Positions 50,769 through 59,574 of a stretch of DNA of 64,000 nucleotides are shown piece by piece. Source of the DNA: Streptomyces canus (GTDB lineage: Bacteria > Actinomycetota > Actinomycetes > Streptomycetales > Streptomycetaceae); NCBI RefSeq assembly GCF_001514145.1, contig NZ_KQ948662.1, positions 450,772-514,771 of the forward strand. Reading direction: 5' to 3'. Both the position numbers and the translations under genes were made by a program. Under the pieces are notes generated by a model, which was given only the letters and a program-made list of their open reading frames with translations, made no database searches and was not told where the DNA came from. Position 1 is the stretch's first letter, and every line of letters starts with the position of its first letter.

Positions 50769-51938
50769 TCACACCCTCTCCAGAACCATCGCGTTGGCCA
50801 GTCCGCCCGCCTCGCACATCGTCTGCAGGGCGTAGCGGCCCCCGTGTTCCCGCATCGCGTGCACCAGCGTCGTCGTCAGACGGGTGCCGCTCGCGCCGAG
50901 GGGGTGGCCTAGCGCTATGGCGCCACCGTGGACGTTGACCTTGGACAGGTCAGCGCCCGTCTCCTGCTGCCAGGCCAGGACCACGCTGGAGAACGCCTCG
51001 TTGACCTCGAAGAGGTCGATGTCGTCGAGGGTGAGGTGGGCTCGGCGCAGGACCTTCTCCGTGGCGGGAATGACTCCGGTGAGCATGAGGATCGGGTCGG
51101 AGCCGGTGACGGCGAAGCTGTGGAGGCGGGCCAGCGGGCGCAGGCCCAGCCGTTCGGCCGTCTCGCTCGACGTGATGAGGACGGCCGAGGCGCCGTCGTT
51201 GATCGGGCTCGCGTTGCCCGCCGTCACGTTCCACTCGATCTGCGGGAAGCGCTCGGCGAAGTTCGGGTCGTAGTAGGCGGGCCTCAGGCCGGCGAGGGTC
51301 TCGGGGGTGCTGCCCGGGCGTACGCACTCGTCGCGCGAGACACCGTCCAGAGGCGCGACCTCGGCGTCGAAGAGGCCCTTCTCCCAGGCTGCGGCCGCCT
51401 TCTGGTGCGAGGAGACGGCGAACGCGTCCATCCGCTCGCGCGTGATCGACCACTTGGCGGCGATGAGTTCGGCACTGATGCCCTGCGGGACGAGACCTTC
51501 CTTGTAGCGCTCGGCGACCCCGGGACCGAAGGGGTCCTTGCCCTCGGGAACGTTCGACCACATCGGCACGCGGCTCATCGACTCGACCCCGCAGGCGACG
51601 ACGAGGTCGTAGGCGCCCGCGATCACCCCCTGCGCGGCGAAGTGCACGGCCTGCTGGGAGGAGCCGCACTGGCGGTCCACGGTGGTCGCCGGGACGGTCT
51701 CCGGGAAACCGGCCGACAGGGCCGCGTAGCGGGTGGTGTTCATGGCCTGCTCGCCGACCTGGTCGACGGTGCCGCCGATGACGTCGTCGATGAGCGCCGG
51801 GTCGACGCCGGAACGCTCGACGAGGGTGCGCAGGGTGTGGGCGAGGAGTTCGACGGGGTGCACGTGCGCGAGGGCGCCGTTGGGCTTGCCCTTGCCTATG
51901 GGGGTGCGTACGGCTTCGACGATGACTGCGTCACGCAT
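50769..51938 (-). CDS. Thiolase (acetyl-CoA C-acyltransferase)
   Basis: A 389-residue thiolase with the acyl-enzyme Cys in DRQCGSSQQA, NEAFSSV, GHPLGASG with the catalytic His, and the second Cys in QTMCEAGG. Acts in beta-oxidation or acetoacetyl-CoA metabolism. Divergent from an HxlR regulator whose likely operator overlaps this gene's -35, so it is a probable target. ATG 51938. Confidence 0.93.
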   Translation of the reverse strand: MRDAVIVEAVRTPIGKGKPNGALAHVHPVELLAHTLRTLVERSGVDPALIDDVIGGTVDQVGEQAMNTTRYAALSAGFPETVPATTVDRQCGSSQQAVHFAAQGVIAGAYDLVVACGVESMSRVPMWSNVPEGKDPFGPGVAERYKEGLVPQGISAELIAAKWSITRERMDAFAVSSHQKAAAAWEKGLFDAEVAPLDGVSRDECVRPGSTPETLAGLRPAYYDPNFAERFPQIEWNVTAGNASPINDGASAVLITSSETAERLGLRPLARLHSFAVTGSDPILMLTGVIPATEKVLRRAHLTLDDIDLFEVNEAFSSVVLAWQQETGADLSKVNVHGGAIALGHPLGASGTRLTTTLVHAMREHGGRYALQTMCEAGGLANAMVLERV

Positions 51939-51991
51939 GGGCGGGCCTCCATCAATGCGGGCGATTACCAGTGAGTAGGAAATCCAAACTC

Positions 51992-52055
51992 ACCATAGTC
52001 TCGTGGGTTGGAAAATCAAACCCTTCAGTTGGAGAACCAAACCCTCCCCTAGACT
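51992..52055. promoter_or_regulatory. Overlapping divergent promoters with 21-bp direct-repeat operator
   Basis: GTTGGAAAATCAAACCC (52007-52023) and GTTGGAGAACCAAACCC (52028-52044) are direct repeats 21 bases apart, each with a TTGG-CCAA-like dyad. On the minus strand TTGATT (52019-52014) and TATGGT (51997-51992) make a thiolase promoter. On the plus strand TAGACT (52050-52055) lies seven bases before the HxlR ATG. The repeats overlap the minus-strand -35 and lie immediately upstream of the plus-strand -10. Confidence 0.7.
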
Positions 52056-52062
52056 GGGCATC

Positions 52063-52533
52063 ATGGCCGCCTCCCGAGACCCGCGCCCCTGTTCGATCGC
52101 CGATGCCCTGGCGCTCGTCGGTGAGAAGTACTCGCTGCTCGTGCTGCGGGAGGTCTGCCTGGGCAACGGCCGCTTCGACCAGCTCGTGCGCAACATCGGG
52201 GCCCCACGGGACATCCTGGCCACCCGGCTGCGCCGGCTCGTCGACGCCGGGATCCTGACCAAGCGGGTCTACAGCGAGCGACCGCAGCGCTTCGAGTACC
52301 GGCCCACACCGGCAGGGCTCGAACTGGAGCCGGTGCTGCTGACGCTCATGGCGTGGGGTGACCGGCACCTGCGCCAGGACGACGAGCGGCCCATGGTCCT
52401 GGAGCACAGCTGCGGCCATGAACTGACGCCCGTCGTCGCCTGCGCGGCCTGCGGCGGGACGGTGGTGCACGAGGACCTGACGTCCCATCCGCAGACCCCC
52501 GGCTGGACGGTGAAGGGCCCGACGGCCGCGTAA
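52063..52533 (+). CDS. HxlR-family regulator
   Basis: A 156-residue winged-helix regulator with CSIADALALVGEKYSLLVLREV, NIGAPRDILATRLRRLVDAG and a wing near RVYSERPQRFEYRPT. The C-terminus adds a CGH and CAACGG pair that may bind zinc. Probably leaderless from ATG 52063. It likely represses the divergent thiolase and itself. Confidence 0.9.
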   Translation: MAASRDPRPCSIADALALVGEKYSLLVLREVCLGNGRFDQLVRNIGAPRDILATRLRRLVDAGILTKRVYSERPQRFEYRPTPAGLELEPVLLTLMAWGDRHLRQDDERPMVLEHSCGHELTPVVACAACGGTVVHEDLTSHPQTPGWTVKGPTAA

Positions 52534-52675
52534 GCGCTCACCGGCCGCACACTCGCCCCTGTGGCCGGCCTGTCACCGCGGGGCGCTACGCTGCCCTCGC
52601 ACCCCGATCACCGCGCCCGGTGACGTGGCACGCCCGACGCCCCTCACACGACCAGCACTTGGACGCCGTAACTTC

Positions 52676-53551
52676 ATGTCTTGGTTTGAATCACTCGTCC
52701 TCGGACTCGTCCAGGGGCTGACCGAGTTCCTTCCCGTCTCCTCCAGTGCGCATCTGCGCCTGACCGCGGCCTTCTCGGGCTGGAAGGACCCAGGGGCGGC
52801 CTTCACCGCGATCACCCAGATCGGCACCGAGGCCGCCGTACTGATCTACTTCCGCAAGGACATCGGGCGGATCATCTCGACGTGGAGCCGTTCCCTGGTC
52901 AAGAAGGAGCTGCGCAGCGACCACGACGCCCAGATGGGCTGGCTGGTGATCGTCGGCTCCATCCCCATCGGTGTGCTGGGACTGCTGTTCAAGGACCAGA
53001 TCGAGGGGCCGTTCCGGGACCTGCGCATCACCGCCACGATGTTGATCGTCGTCGGCATCGTCATAGGCGTCGCGGACCGACTGGCGGCACGCGACGAGCA
53101 CGGCGGGCGGCATCGCGCGCCCAAGCAGCGCAAGGGACTTGAGGACCTCGGCGTCAAGGACGGCCTGATCTTCGGCCTCTGCCAGTCCATGGCCCTCGTC
53201 CCCGGCGTCTCCCGCTCCGGCGCGACGATCAGTGGCGGCCTGTTCATGGGGTACAAGCGCGAGTCCGCCGCGCGCTACTCCTTCCTTCTCGCCATCCCCG
53301 CAGTACTGGCCTCCGGCCTCTTCGAGTTGAAGGACGCGATGGAGAGCGACCACGTCTCCTGGGGCCCCACGATCTTCGCCACGGTGATCGCCTTCGTCGT
53401 CGGTTACGCGGTCATCGCCTGGTTCATGAGGTTCATCTCGCACAAGAGCTTCATGCCCTTCGTCTGGTACCGCATCGCCCTCGGGATCCTGCTGTTCGTG
53501 CTGGTCGGGGCCGGTGTGCTGAGCCCGCACGCGGGCGAATCCGGCGGCTGA
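52676..53551 (+). CDS. uppP: Undecaprenyl-diphosphatase
   Basis: A 291-residue BacA/UppP protein with about eight membrane segments, QGLTEFLPVSSSAHL near the N-terminus and PGVSRSGATI in the second half, the two catalytic motifs. It recycles undecaprenyl pyrophosphate in peptidoglycan synthesis and can give bacitracin resistance. Last core-type gene before the accessory region. Confidence 0.95.
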   Translation: MSWFESLVLGLVQGLTEFLPVSSSAHLRLTAAFSGWKDPGAAFTAITQIGTEAAVLIYFRKDIGRIISTWSRSLVKKELRSDHDAQMGWLVIVGSIPIGVLGLLFKDQIEGPFRDLRITATMLIVVGIVIGVADRLAARDEHGGRHRAPKQRKGLEDLGVKDGLIFGLCQSMALVPGVSRSGATISGGLFMGYKRESAARYSFLLAIPAVLASGLFELKDAMESDHVSWGPTIFATVIAFVVGYAVIAWFMRFISHKSFMPFVWYRIALGILLFVLVGAGVLSPHAGESGG

Positions 53552-53629
53552 ACCAGGGCCGCACGGGTAGCGCTATCTAGCATTTCCTAGCGCCTGATTG
53601 CAGCACCAAGCCATGATCATCTCCCACTT

Positions 53630-53655
53630 GTCTCCCACCCAGGAGACCGGGAGAC
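53630..53655. repeat. Inverted repeat at the core/accessory border
   Basis: GTCTCCC (53630-53636) is inverted as GGGAGAC (53649-53655). Just upstream, TAGCGC-like words recur (53570-53592). This lies between uppP and the first decayed fragment, so it may mark an old recombination or attachment site. Not proven. Confidence 0.3.
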
Positions 53656-53700
53656 GATCAGCCAGAAGTGCACACCTGCAAAGTCGGGAGCAGAAAGGAG

Positions 53701-53728
53701 GGCCCGCACAGCAGCAGCTGTGCGGGCC
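53701..53728 (-). terminator. Rho-independent terminator of the MazG-like remnant
   Basis: GGCCCGCACAGC (53701-53712) and GCTGTGCGGGCC (53717-53728) form a perfect 12-bp stem with an AGCA loop. On the minus strand it is followed by CCTCCTTTCTGCT. It belongs to the gene fragment ending at 53753. Confidence 0.85.
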
Positions 53729-53752
53729 GTTCTGCGTGGCGGTCGGCCCGGG

Positions 53753-53881
53753 TCAGTCGAGGCTGAGGCGCGCCAGCAGGCCCTGGACACGGCCAGCGAG
53801 CGCCTTCTCCAGGTCCGGGCTGATGGTGGCAAGTGCCACTGCGGCCGTCACGATGACGTCGCTCAGCTCCTTCTCGACGAG
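53753..53881 (-). pseudogene. C-terminal fragment of a MazG-like nucleotide pyrophosphohydrolase
   Basis: The minus strand encodes 42 residues starting LVEKELSDVIVTAAVALATI and ending in a stop, resembling the end of MazG-like proteins common in streptomycete mobile regions (ELCDVIVTAMVALA pattern). A TAG in frame lies just before it at 53887-53885 and there is no start codon. The missing front has been replaced by the carbamoyltransferase fragment. Confidence 0.6.
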
Positions 53882-53884
53882 CCG

Positions 53885-54460
53885 CTAGCGCGGGCTGTGA
53901 GGAAGTCCAGGGTGTACCAGTCGGGGTTGCCGTAGCCGGCCAGGCCCATGAGCTTGCCGGAGCTGGTCCAGTTGCCGAGTCCGAGGTATTCGGCGACGGT
54001 CTCGTAGAACCAGCCCAGCGAATGGCTGAACGGGAACTGGCGCAGGACCTTCAGTCCGTCGGCGGTGCCGTGGGCGAGGGTGGCGGAGACGCCGTCGCCG
54101 GAGCCGTCGACCACCAGGACGGCGGCCTCGTCGAAGCCGCCGGGGTGGAAGACGGAGGCGGCGTGCGCGAGGTGGTGCTCGACCACGGTGACCTGCCGGG
54201 GCCGGTGGTGGTCGAACAGGGCGGGATCGCGGAGTTCGGCGATCAGCCCGGCGTCCGTGCAGATGTCACTCGGCGTAGGCCAGGCCGGGTTGAAGGCGAT
54301 GGCGATCTCGTCAACGTGGGCCAGGGTGATGCCGGCCTTGGACAGGCAGTAGGCCGCGGCCACCGCGCAGGAGCGGGAGTCCTTGTGGTGCTTGCGGCGG
54401 GAGAAGCGCTCCTCCTCGCCGAAGGCGACCACCTTCCCGTCGATGACCAGGCAGGCGGAG
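53885..54460 (-). pseudogene. Truncated NodU/CmcH-type carbamoyltransferase
   Basis: Homology begins at SACLVIDGKVVAFGEEERFS, missing the first dozen residues, and continues through EHHLAHAASVFHPGGFDEA, LVVDGSGDGVSATLAHG and LGWFYETVAEYLGLG to GYGNPDWYTLDF, then breaks off into the MazG-like remnant. About 190 of some 550-600 residues remain. The metal-site HHLAHAAS is present but the catalytic C-terminal part is gone. Such enzymes carbamoylate antibiotics or sugars. Confidence 0.8.
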
Positions 54461-54825
54461 GGGTGGAAGCAAAGGGGGAGGAGTGGGCGGCGGTACGGGC
54501 CGATTCGGCTGGTGCCCGTCGTCCCCGATCGGCGACCGGTGTTTCCCCTCCACGATCCTTGCCACAGCAGCCTCCTCAAGGCCTGGGTTCTCCACTACAG
54601 AAGCGGAGGCCCGCGATGCACGAGGGCGCACACGCGCCCAGCGGTAATCGCCCAGCCAGCTCAGCCCTCTACCGCATTGCCCTCGTCCGCATGTCCCGAG
54701 ACGCCCGCGCCAACGAGGTTGCCGCGGCGGCGGACCGTTCCGACTTTCCTGCCGGTGGATGTCGGCCGGTGATCGGCCGCGTCCAGCTGCTCGGCGAGCG
54801 GGAAGCTGCCGCCATAATGGGAGGC

Positions 54826-55218
54826 ATGCCCTCCAGCCCGCACCACCCCGCACCCGCGTCGAAGAACCTCTCGGGCACGGACGCCGAGGACCTCGCGCTG
54901 TACCGGGAGAAGTTCCGGTGCCGTCTGCCGGAGTCGCTGGACGAGTTGCACGGCCCGACCCAGGGGGTCGTCGAGCTGCCGCTGCACATGGCCTGGTCCG
55001 GGATGACCTCGTACGACCTGGGCAAGCCGCGCCAGCGCATGGGCCTATACCGCACTGTCCTGCATGAGGGTCTGCACGACGACCTGCCCCGCTACCTCAA
55101 CCAGGACCTGCTCCTCCAGCTGTGGCCGGTGCTGCGCACTCTCGTCGGCCGCACCGTGCGCGCCGTGTGGGAGGACGCCTTCCCCGAGCTCGCCTCGCGC
55201 ACCCGGGCAGCCGCGTGA
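54826..55218 (+). CDS. Unknown partner protein of an AbiEii-type nucleotidyltransferase
   Basis: A 130-residue protein with a charged middle region (DLALYREKFRCRLPESLDEL) and a helical C-terminus (YLNQDLLLQLWPVLRTLVGRTV). I recognise no domain. It has no AbiEi-type winged helix. ATG 54826 lies about eight bases after a CATAAT -10, so the gene may be leaderless; ATG 54817 is possible. Its stop overlaps the next start as GTGA, tying it to the nucleotidyltransferase. An antitoxin role is a guess from position. Confidence 0.65.
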   Translation: MPSSPHHPAPASKNLSGTDAEDLALYREKFRCRLPESLDELHGPTQGVVELPLHMAWSGMTSYDLGKPRQRMGLYRTVLHEGLHDDLPRYLNQDLLLQLWPVLRTLVGRTVRAVWEDAFPELASRTRAAA

Positions 55219-55892
55219 CGGACATGCCGGAGCTGCACGCGCGGCTCCTGGCGGATGTGATCGCCCTCGGCTCCCCGTATCCCCTGGTCCTCACTGGCGG
55301 GTATGCCGTGCGGGCGCACCGCCTCGTGAACCGCCCCAGCCAGGACCTCGATGTCGCCACCGAGAACCCGGCGCCCATGGCCGACATCGCGGCCACGCTC
55401 CGCGCCGGCCTGGAAGCCCGCGGCTGGAAGGTGCACGCGCTGGAGACCGCCCCGCTGTCCGCCCGCTTCACCGTGACCGACCCGGCCACCGGGCAGGACT
55501 GCGAGGTCGACATCCTCAAGGAGATCTTCTGGCGGCCGGTCGCCCAGAGCCCGTACGGGCCCGTCCTCGCGGAGGAGGACGTGATCGGGACCAAGGTCCG
55601 CGCCCTCGCCGACCGCGGAGCGCCCCGTGACCTGATCGACGTGTTCGCAGCCTCCCGCCGCTGGACCAATGCCGATCTCGAGGAATTCGGCCGCCGCCAC
55701 GCCCGCGGCCGCTTCGAGCGCGAAGACCTGCAGGCAAACCTCGCCGGATCCGAGTGGACCGACGACGAAGCCTTCGCCGCCTACGGCCTGGACCAGGCCA
55801 CCATCACCGCTCTTCGTGCCTGGGCCGTGGAGTGGGCCGACGACCTCGCGTCCCGCCTCCTCGAAGAGGCCGACGATCCGGACATCGACTGA
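55215..55892 (+). CDS. AbiEii/AbiGii-type nucleotidyltransferase
   Basis: A 225-residue protein with the nucleotidyltransferase core: GGYAVRAHR then SQDLDVAT (S-x-D-x-D metal site), a third acid near DCEVDILKE, and a helical second half containing GTKVRALADRGAPRDLIDV. AbiEii toxins of the AbiE/MenT type inactivate tRNA by adding nucleotides and act in phage abortive infection. GTG 55215 overlaps the partner stop. Whether this one is toxic is inferred only. Confidence 0.8.
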   Translation: MTDMPELHARLLADVIALGSPYPLVLTGGYAVRAHRLVNRPSQDLDVATENPAPMADIAATLRAGLEARGWKVHALETAPLSARFTVTDPATGQDCEVDILKEIFWRPVAQSPYGPVLAEEDVIGTKVRALADRGAPRDLIDVFAASRRWTNADLEEFGRRHARGRFEREDLQANLAGSEWTDDEAFAAYGLDQATITALRAWAVEWADDLASRLLEEADDPDID

Positions 55893-56200
55893 TCACGTCC
55901 GGATGAGATCGCATCTGCAAGCGATCAGAGCAAGAGCCGAGAAGTGAGTAGGTGGAACAGCAGTAGGTTACGGGCTTGTCCCAGCCAAGCACGCCGGGCA
56001 GACCCTGGGAAGATCAGCCGGAGGTCAGGCTGCCCTCAGTGGCGTGGTTGATCAACTGGAGCCGACCCTCGTGCGTCCCCACGCGCTCGACCCCCATGGT
56101 CTCGGCCTGAAAATCGGCGTAAACAGGTCAGCATGCGGTGCGCGCCATGCTGCAGGCGCTGCACCCCTGCCCGCCCCGTGCTCCCCCGGTTCCCAGGACG
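55893..56200. other. Non-coding gap after the AbiEii gene
   Basis: About 300 bases between the AbiEii gene and the end of a broken minus-strand gene. No gene-like frame, terminator or known element was seen. Confidence 0.4.
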
Positions 56201-57050
56201 TCACGGCCAGCTGGCCAATCTCTCCTCCTTGAGTTGGTACACCCGGCTGTGCGCGCCCCTGATTCCCGTAACCATCACGCTGCTGCTCGGACGGCAGGTC
56301 AGCTGATGGAGCGGCTGCGGGATGATACGTACGGAGACGGGACCGGTTCCGGCCTCCAGCCCTGAGACGATGACGAGGAAGAAGCCGTCACTCTCCACTG
56401 CTCGCTGGAACTCTGCGTGCGTCAGCAGCACCGTGTCCGGCTCGGCATCTTTGTATGCCTTGAGTTCGTAGAACCGCGACAGTGCGTCCACCGCGTCGGC
56501 CCCGAGGCCGCGCTGGGCCCGTAGGTCGCGCAGCCAGTCGTCGTCGGTGGCGAGTGCCTTGCGCACGACGTCCAGCGCCACCTTTTCCTGCTCCGTGCCC
56601 GTGTAGGGGCGCGGTGGCGTGTGCTGTTGGGGGATTGCCGATCCGGCGCGGGGCTGCGGCAGGCCGGACGTTCCCGAGGCGTACCCGCTGGGCCGTGCGG
56701 TGGGCGCGCCCGCGGCCGAGGGCTTCGGCGGCGTGATGATGCCGCTCGGGTCGACGAGCCGGAGTCTGCCGGGGTCGACGAGCCTGCGCGGTGGAGCGGC
56801 GGGGGGGCGCAGGCGGGACTGACGGCCCCGTCGCGGGCGGCGGTGCGCTAGGGACAGACCGGAGAATCACCGCCGTCTGCGAGGTACCGGCCGCTGTGCT
56901 GGCCTGCGCCTTGGTCGCGGTGCGGCGTTGGTCCACCTCGTCTCCGAGTTCCCTGAGCCGTCGTTCGCGTTCGGCCTCCGCCGCTTCCCGGTCGCGCCGC
57001 ACCTGGTCGTCGGCAAGGGTCAGCTGTACGGCCGTTCTCGGCCTGGTCAC
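56201..57050 (-). pseudogene. DUF3883-like coiled-coil protein broken at a C7 run
   Basis: From GTG 57050 (with GGGGAG upstream) the minus strand encodes a charged coiled-coil front (RRDREAAEAERERRLREL) up to about 56807. After the run of seven C (forward G7, 56801-56807) the coherent reading is one frame over: a Pro-rich linker and a C-terminal domain with SRFYELKAYKDAEPDTVLLT and ESDGFFLVIVSGLEA, resembling DUF3883-type C-termini. With six C the frames join into about 280 residues. It is a pseudogene, a phase-variable gene or a sequencing slip. Confidence 0.65.
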
Positions 57051-57401
57051 ACGCTGCTCCCCAGGCGAGGGCCACCTCGCGGCGGCTGCCCGGAAACCGG
57101 GCCGTGCTCATCCCCGCCCCCCGCTAACCTCGGCACTCCCCAGGACACAGGGTAATGAGCCCAGCGCAATCTGCGCATGTCAACCCAAGTACCTGCCGCG
57201 GTACGGTCCGAGCCCAAAGAGCAGCGCGGCGGCACGCTACTCAACGGTTGGGCGCTGTAGGCCCATACACCATTGGCTGACCTCAACACGACCAGGTTGG
57301 GGTGGTGGAGCCCGAACGGGCGACGGGAAGCGCTCTGCGGCTGCTCGTCGGCCGTACCTTGGTGGAGCTGCCCGCAGTTCGTCGAGGTGGAGCCGAAGCT
57401 C

Positions 57402-58850
57402 GTGAAGTACACGCTGACCGAACAGCAAGCTGACATGCTCCGCCAGATCGCTGCAGCGTCCAGTGCCGTGCCCATTGCTCCCAAGAGTTCGAACGCGGCT
57501 TGGGCCCTTGAGCGGCGTGGGCTCATCAAGCGGAGCTGGCGCGGTAGCGGGCACGTCGCAGTAGTGACTTCTGACGGCCGCTACTTCCTCAAGCACGGCA
57601 AGCATCCAAAGGAGGACCAAGCCGAGAAGGAGCGCTTGGCCGGTGATGCCGAACAGGCCAAGCACGCTCCTGCCGACGGAGCCGAGCTGATCGCTCGACT
57701 CCAGTCCGCCACTGCCGGGAAGCTCACCGTCCCTGATCCGGGCCCGCGGACGCGGGGGCGGTGGTGGGCGGCCTACTACGACGCGCTCCATCACGGTCAC
57801 GTACCGGGAGAGCTCAAGCTGCGCTGGACCGGACGGCAGCGTGGTGACTGCGTCTTCACGTTGGTCGACGAGGAAGCCGAGAAGGCTGCGCAACCGCCGC
57901 CCGTACCGACCATCGATGTCCCCGACGTGCTGGGCCGTCCTCATCAGCTCGTCCGGGCCACACGCAAGGCCCTCGGCAGGTCCAAGACCGTAGTCGACAC
58001 CCGCGGGACGCCCGAGGTTATCCCTCTGCATGTGTCACGGGAGCAGGCCGACCGTGCTCTGCGGATCATGCACGCGCTCCTGACCGAGGCGGAAAGCCGC
58101 GGCTGCCAGGTGGAGACCCGGACCGATCTCCATCGCGGCCAGGCCGTACACCAGATGGTCATCGTCATTCGCGGACACGCGCTCCCGCTCGCGATCACAG
58201 AGCAGACGACCAAGGTGCCACACGAGCCGACCGCACAGGAGATCCGCCAACAGCAACGCAATCCCTGGACTCGTATCCCCAAGTACGACCACGAGTTCAA
58301 CGGATGCCTCGAACTCGGTGCGCCTGCCAAAAGCTGGTACCAGCATTCGTACACCTACAGGGACAGCTCACGGTGGACACTGGAGTCCCACCTGGGGCAC
58401 CTTCTGCACAATCTCGAACAGCGGGCCGCGGCGGCCGAACGCCAGCAGCGGGAAGAGGAACTCCGCAAGGCCGAGCAGCGACGCCGCTGGTACGCGGCCG
58501 TTGCACAGGCACGGGAGCGGCAAGTCGAGCGACATCGAGCGAACGTCCTGGTCGAGCAGGTGCAGGCACTGCATCAGGCCAACGAGATCCGCGCCTTCTG
58601 CCGCGCAGCCCGTACGAGAGCCGACGGCGCGTCCGCTGCGGCGGAGGAGCTGGAGTGGTTTCAATGGGCTGAGGCATACGCAGACCGGATTGATCCACTG
58701 TCAGCGCCGCTGGCCACTCCGCCGGATCCTCCAGCCAGCCGTGAGGCTCTGCGAGAACTCCTTCAGGGCGATCTCCACACCCACCCCTGGCCGTTCGACA
58801 GCAAGGGGAGCTGGATGCCGCCCCAAGAGAAGGTCGCACAGCGCCCCTGA
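57402..58850 (+). CDS. Large unknown protein with winged-helix-like N-terminus
   Basis: About 482 residues from GTG 57402 (GGTGGAG at 57386-57392); earlier starts at 57387 or 57273 are possible. Residues 1-75 look like a winged helix (TLTEQQADMLRQIA, WALERRGLIKRSW, GRYFLKHGKHP). A middle region of mixed structure follows, then a charged coiled coil (RQQREEELRKAEQRRRW) and a helical end. I do not recognise the family. It lies in the accessory region, is followed by a clear terminator, and shows normal streptomycete codon use. Confidence 0.65.
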   Translation: MKYTLTEQQADMLRQIAAASSAVPIAPKSSNAAWALERRGLIKRSWRGSGHVAVVTSDGRYFLKHGKHPKEDQAEKERLAGDAEQAKHAPADGAELIARLQSATAGKLTVPDPGPRTRGRWWAAYYDALHHGHVPGELKLRWTGRQRGDCVFTLVDEEAEKAAQPPPVPTIDVPDVLGRPHQLVRATRKALGRSKTVVDTRGTPEVIPLHVSREQADRALRIMHALLTEAESRGCQVETRTDLHRGQAVHQMVIVIRGHALPLAITEQTTKVPHEPTAQEIRQQQRNPWTRIPKYDHEFNGCLELGAPAKSWYQHSYTYRDSSRWTLESHLGHLLHNLEQRAAAAERQQREEELRKAEQRRRWYAAVAQARERQVERHRANVLVEQVQALHQANEIRAFCRAARTRADGASAAAEELEWFQWAEAYADRIDPLSAPLATPPDPPASREALRELLQGDLHTHPWPFDSKGSWMPPQEKVAQRP

Positions 58851-58861
58851 TCAAGCGAGCG

Positions 58862-58895
58862 CCTCCGCCCTGACCATGAGGGGACAGGGCGGAGG
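58862..58895 (+). terminator. Terminator of the unknown 482-residue gene
   Basis: CCTCCGCCCTG (58862-58872) and CAGGGCGGAGG (58885-58895) form a perfect 11-bp stem with a twelve-base loop, twelve bases after the stop. Confidence 0.85.
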
Positions 58896-58986
58896 ATCAT
58901 CCATGAGGCGATGGTGAGCGGAACGTCCAGTCGCTCCCAGGCACCAAGACCGTGTCCTACGTGGTGAGGCGATCGTTGGTCCGTTC

Positions 58987-59265
58987 ATGGGGCGGGGTAC
59001 GTGGAGTTGGATTGTTCCGGACGGGTTGCGGGAGATCACGAAGCCGCTGATCCCGCCTTCGAGGGTGCGTCCGTAGGGCGGCGGAACGCAGGACACGCCT
59101 GATGAGGCGCTGTTCGCGGCGATCGTCTACGTGCTGGTCAGCGGTTGTGCCTGGCGCCAACTGCCGCCTTGCTTCGGGATATCGAAGTCGACCGCGCACC
59201 GCCGGTTCCTGATCTGGTCGAGAGCGGGCGTCTGGGGACGGCTGCACGAAGCCGTGCTGCACCCA
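58987..59265 (+). pseudogene. IS5-family transposase fragment with amber codon
   Basis: ATG 58987 opens a frame starting MGRGTWSWIVPDGLREI, then SRVRP, TAG at 59074-59076, and on in the same frame with GGGTQDTPDEALFAAIVYVL, SGCAWRQLPPCFGIS and HRRFLIWSRAGVWGRLHEAV. This is the front of an IS5-type transposase; the usual codon at the stop is probably CAG. The catalytic DDE part is missing. Terminal inverted repeats were not identified. Confidence 0.82.
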
Positions 59266-59574
59266 GGGGAAAATCGTGCTGACACTCTGAACCCAACCGC
59301 AAGCTCGATTACATCCATGGGGCATCAGCTCGACCGCTTCGACGTTCTCTTCGGCCAGGAAGCGGCGCACGAGGACCTTGGCCCGTCTGGGCACGCCAAA
59401 CACCGGTGACACCCCGAGGCTGTGGCGTCCCCTTCTCCGCACGATCCGCTCTCCGCGGTGACGGACTCGGACCGACGCTGGCAATCCTCGGCATAACGGC
59501 TTGGCTGTGCTTGGCATCAGGCGCACATTACGGGTATTACGGTAAGATCAGATAAATCGCCTAAGGAACCGAAG
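59266..59574. other. Scar DNA and promoter region of the sugar transporter
   Basis: No intact gene is seen. Minus-strand frames are low-complexity. Near the end, ATTACGGGTATTACGGTAAG (59527-59546) carries repeated TTACGG words, and TAAGAT at 59543-59548 could be a -10 for the transporter operon; AAGGA at 59563-59567 is its ribosome site. The repeats may be an operator. Confidence 0.4.

Noticed and set aside
59266..59526. Minus-strand frame before the sugar transporter as a gene
   Set aside because: It reads through the IS5 fragment antisense, has no ribosome site and no family resemblance.
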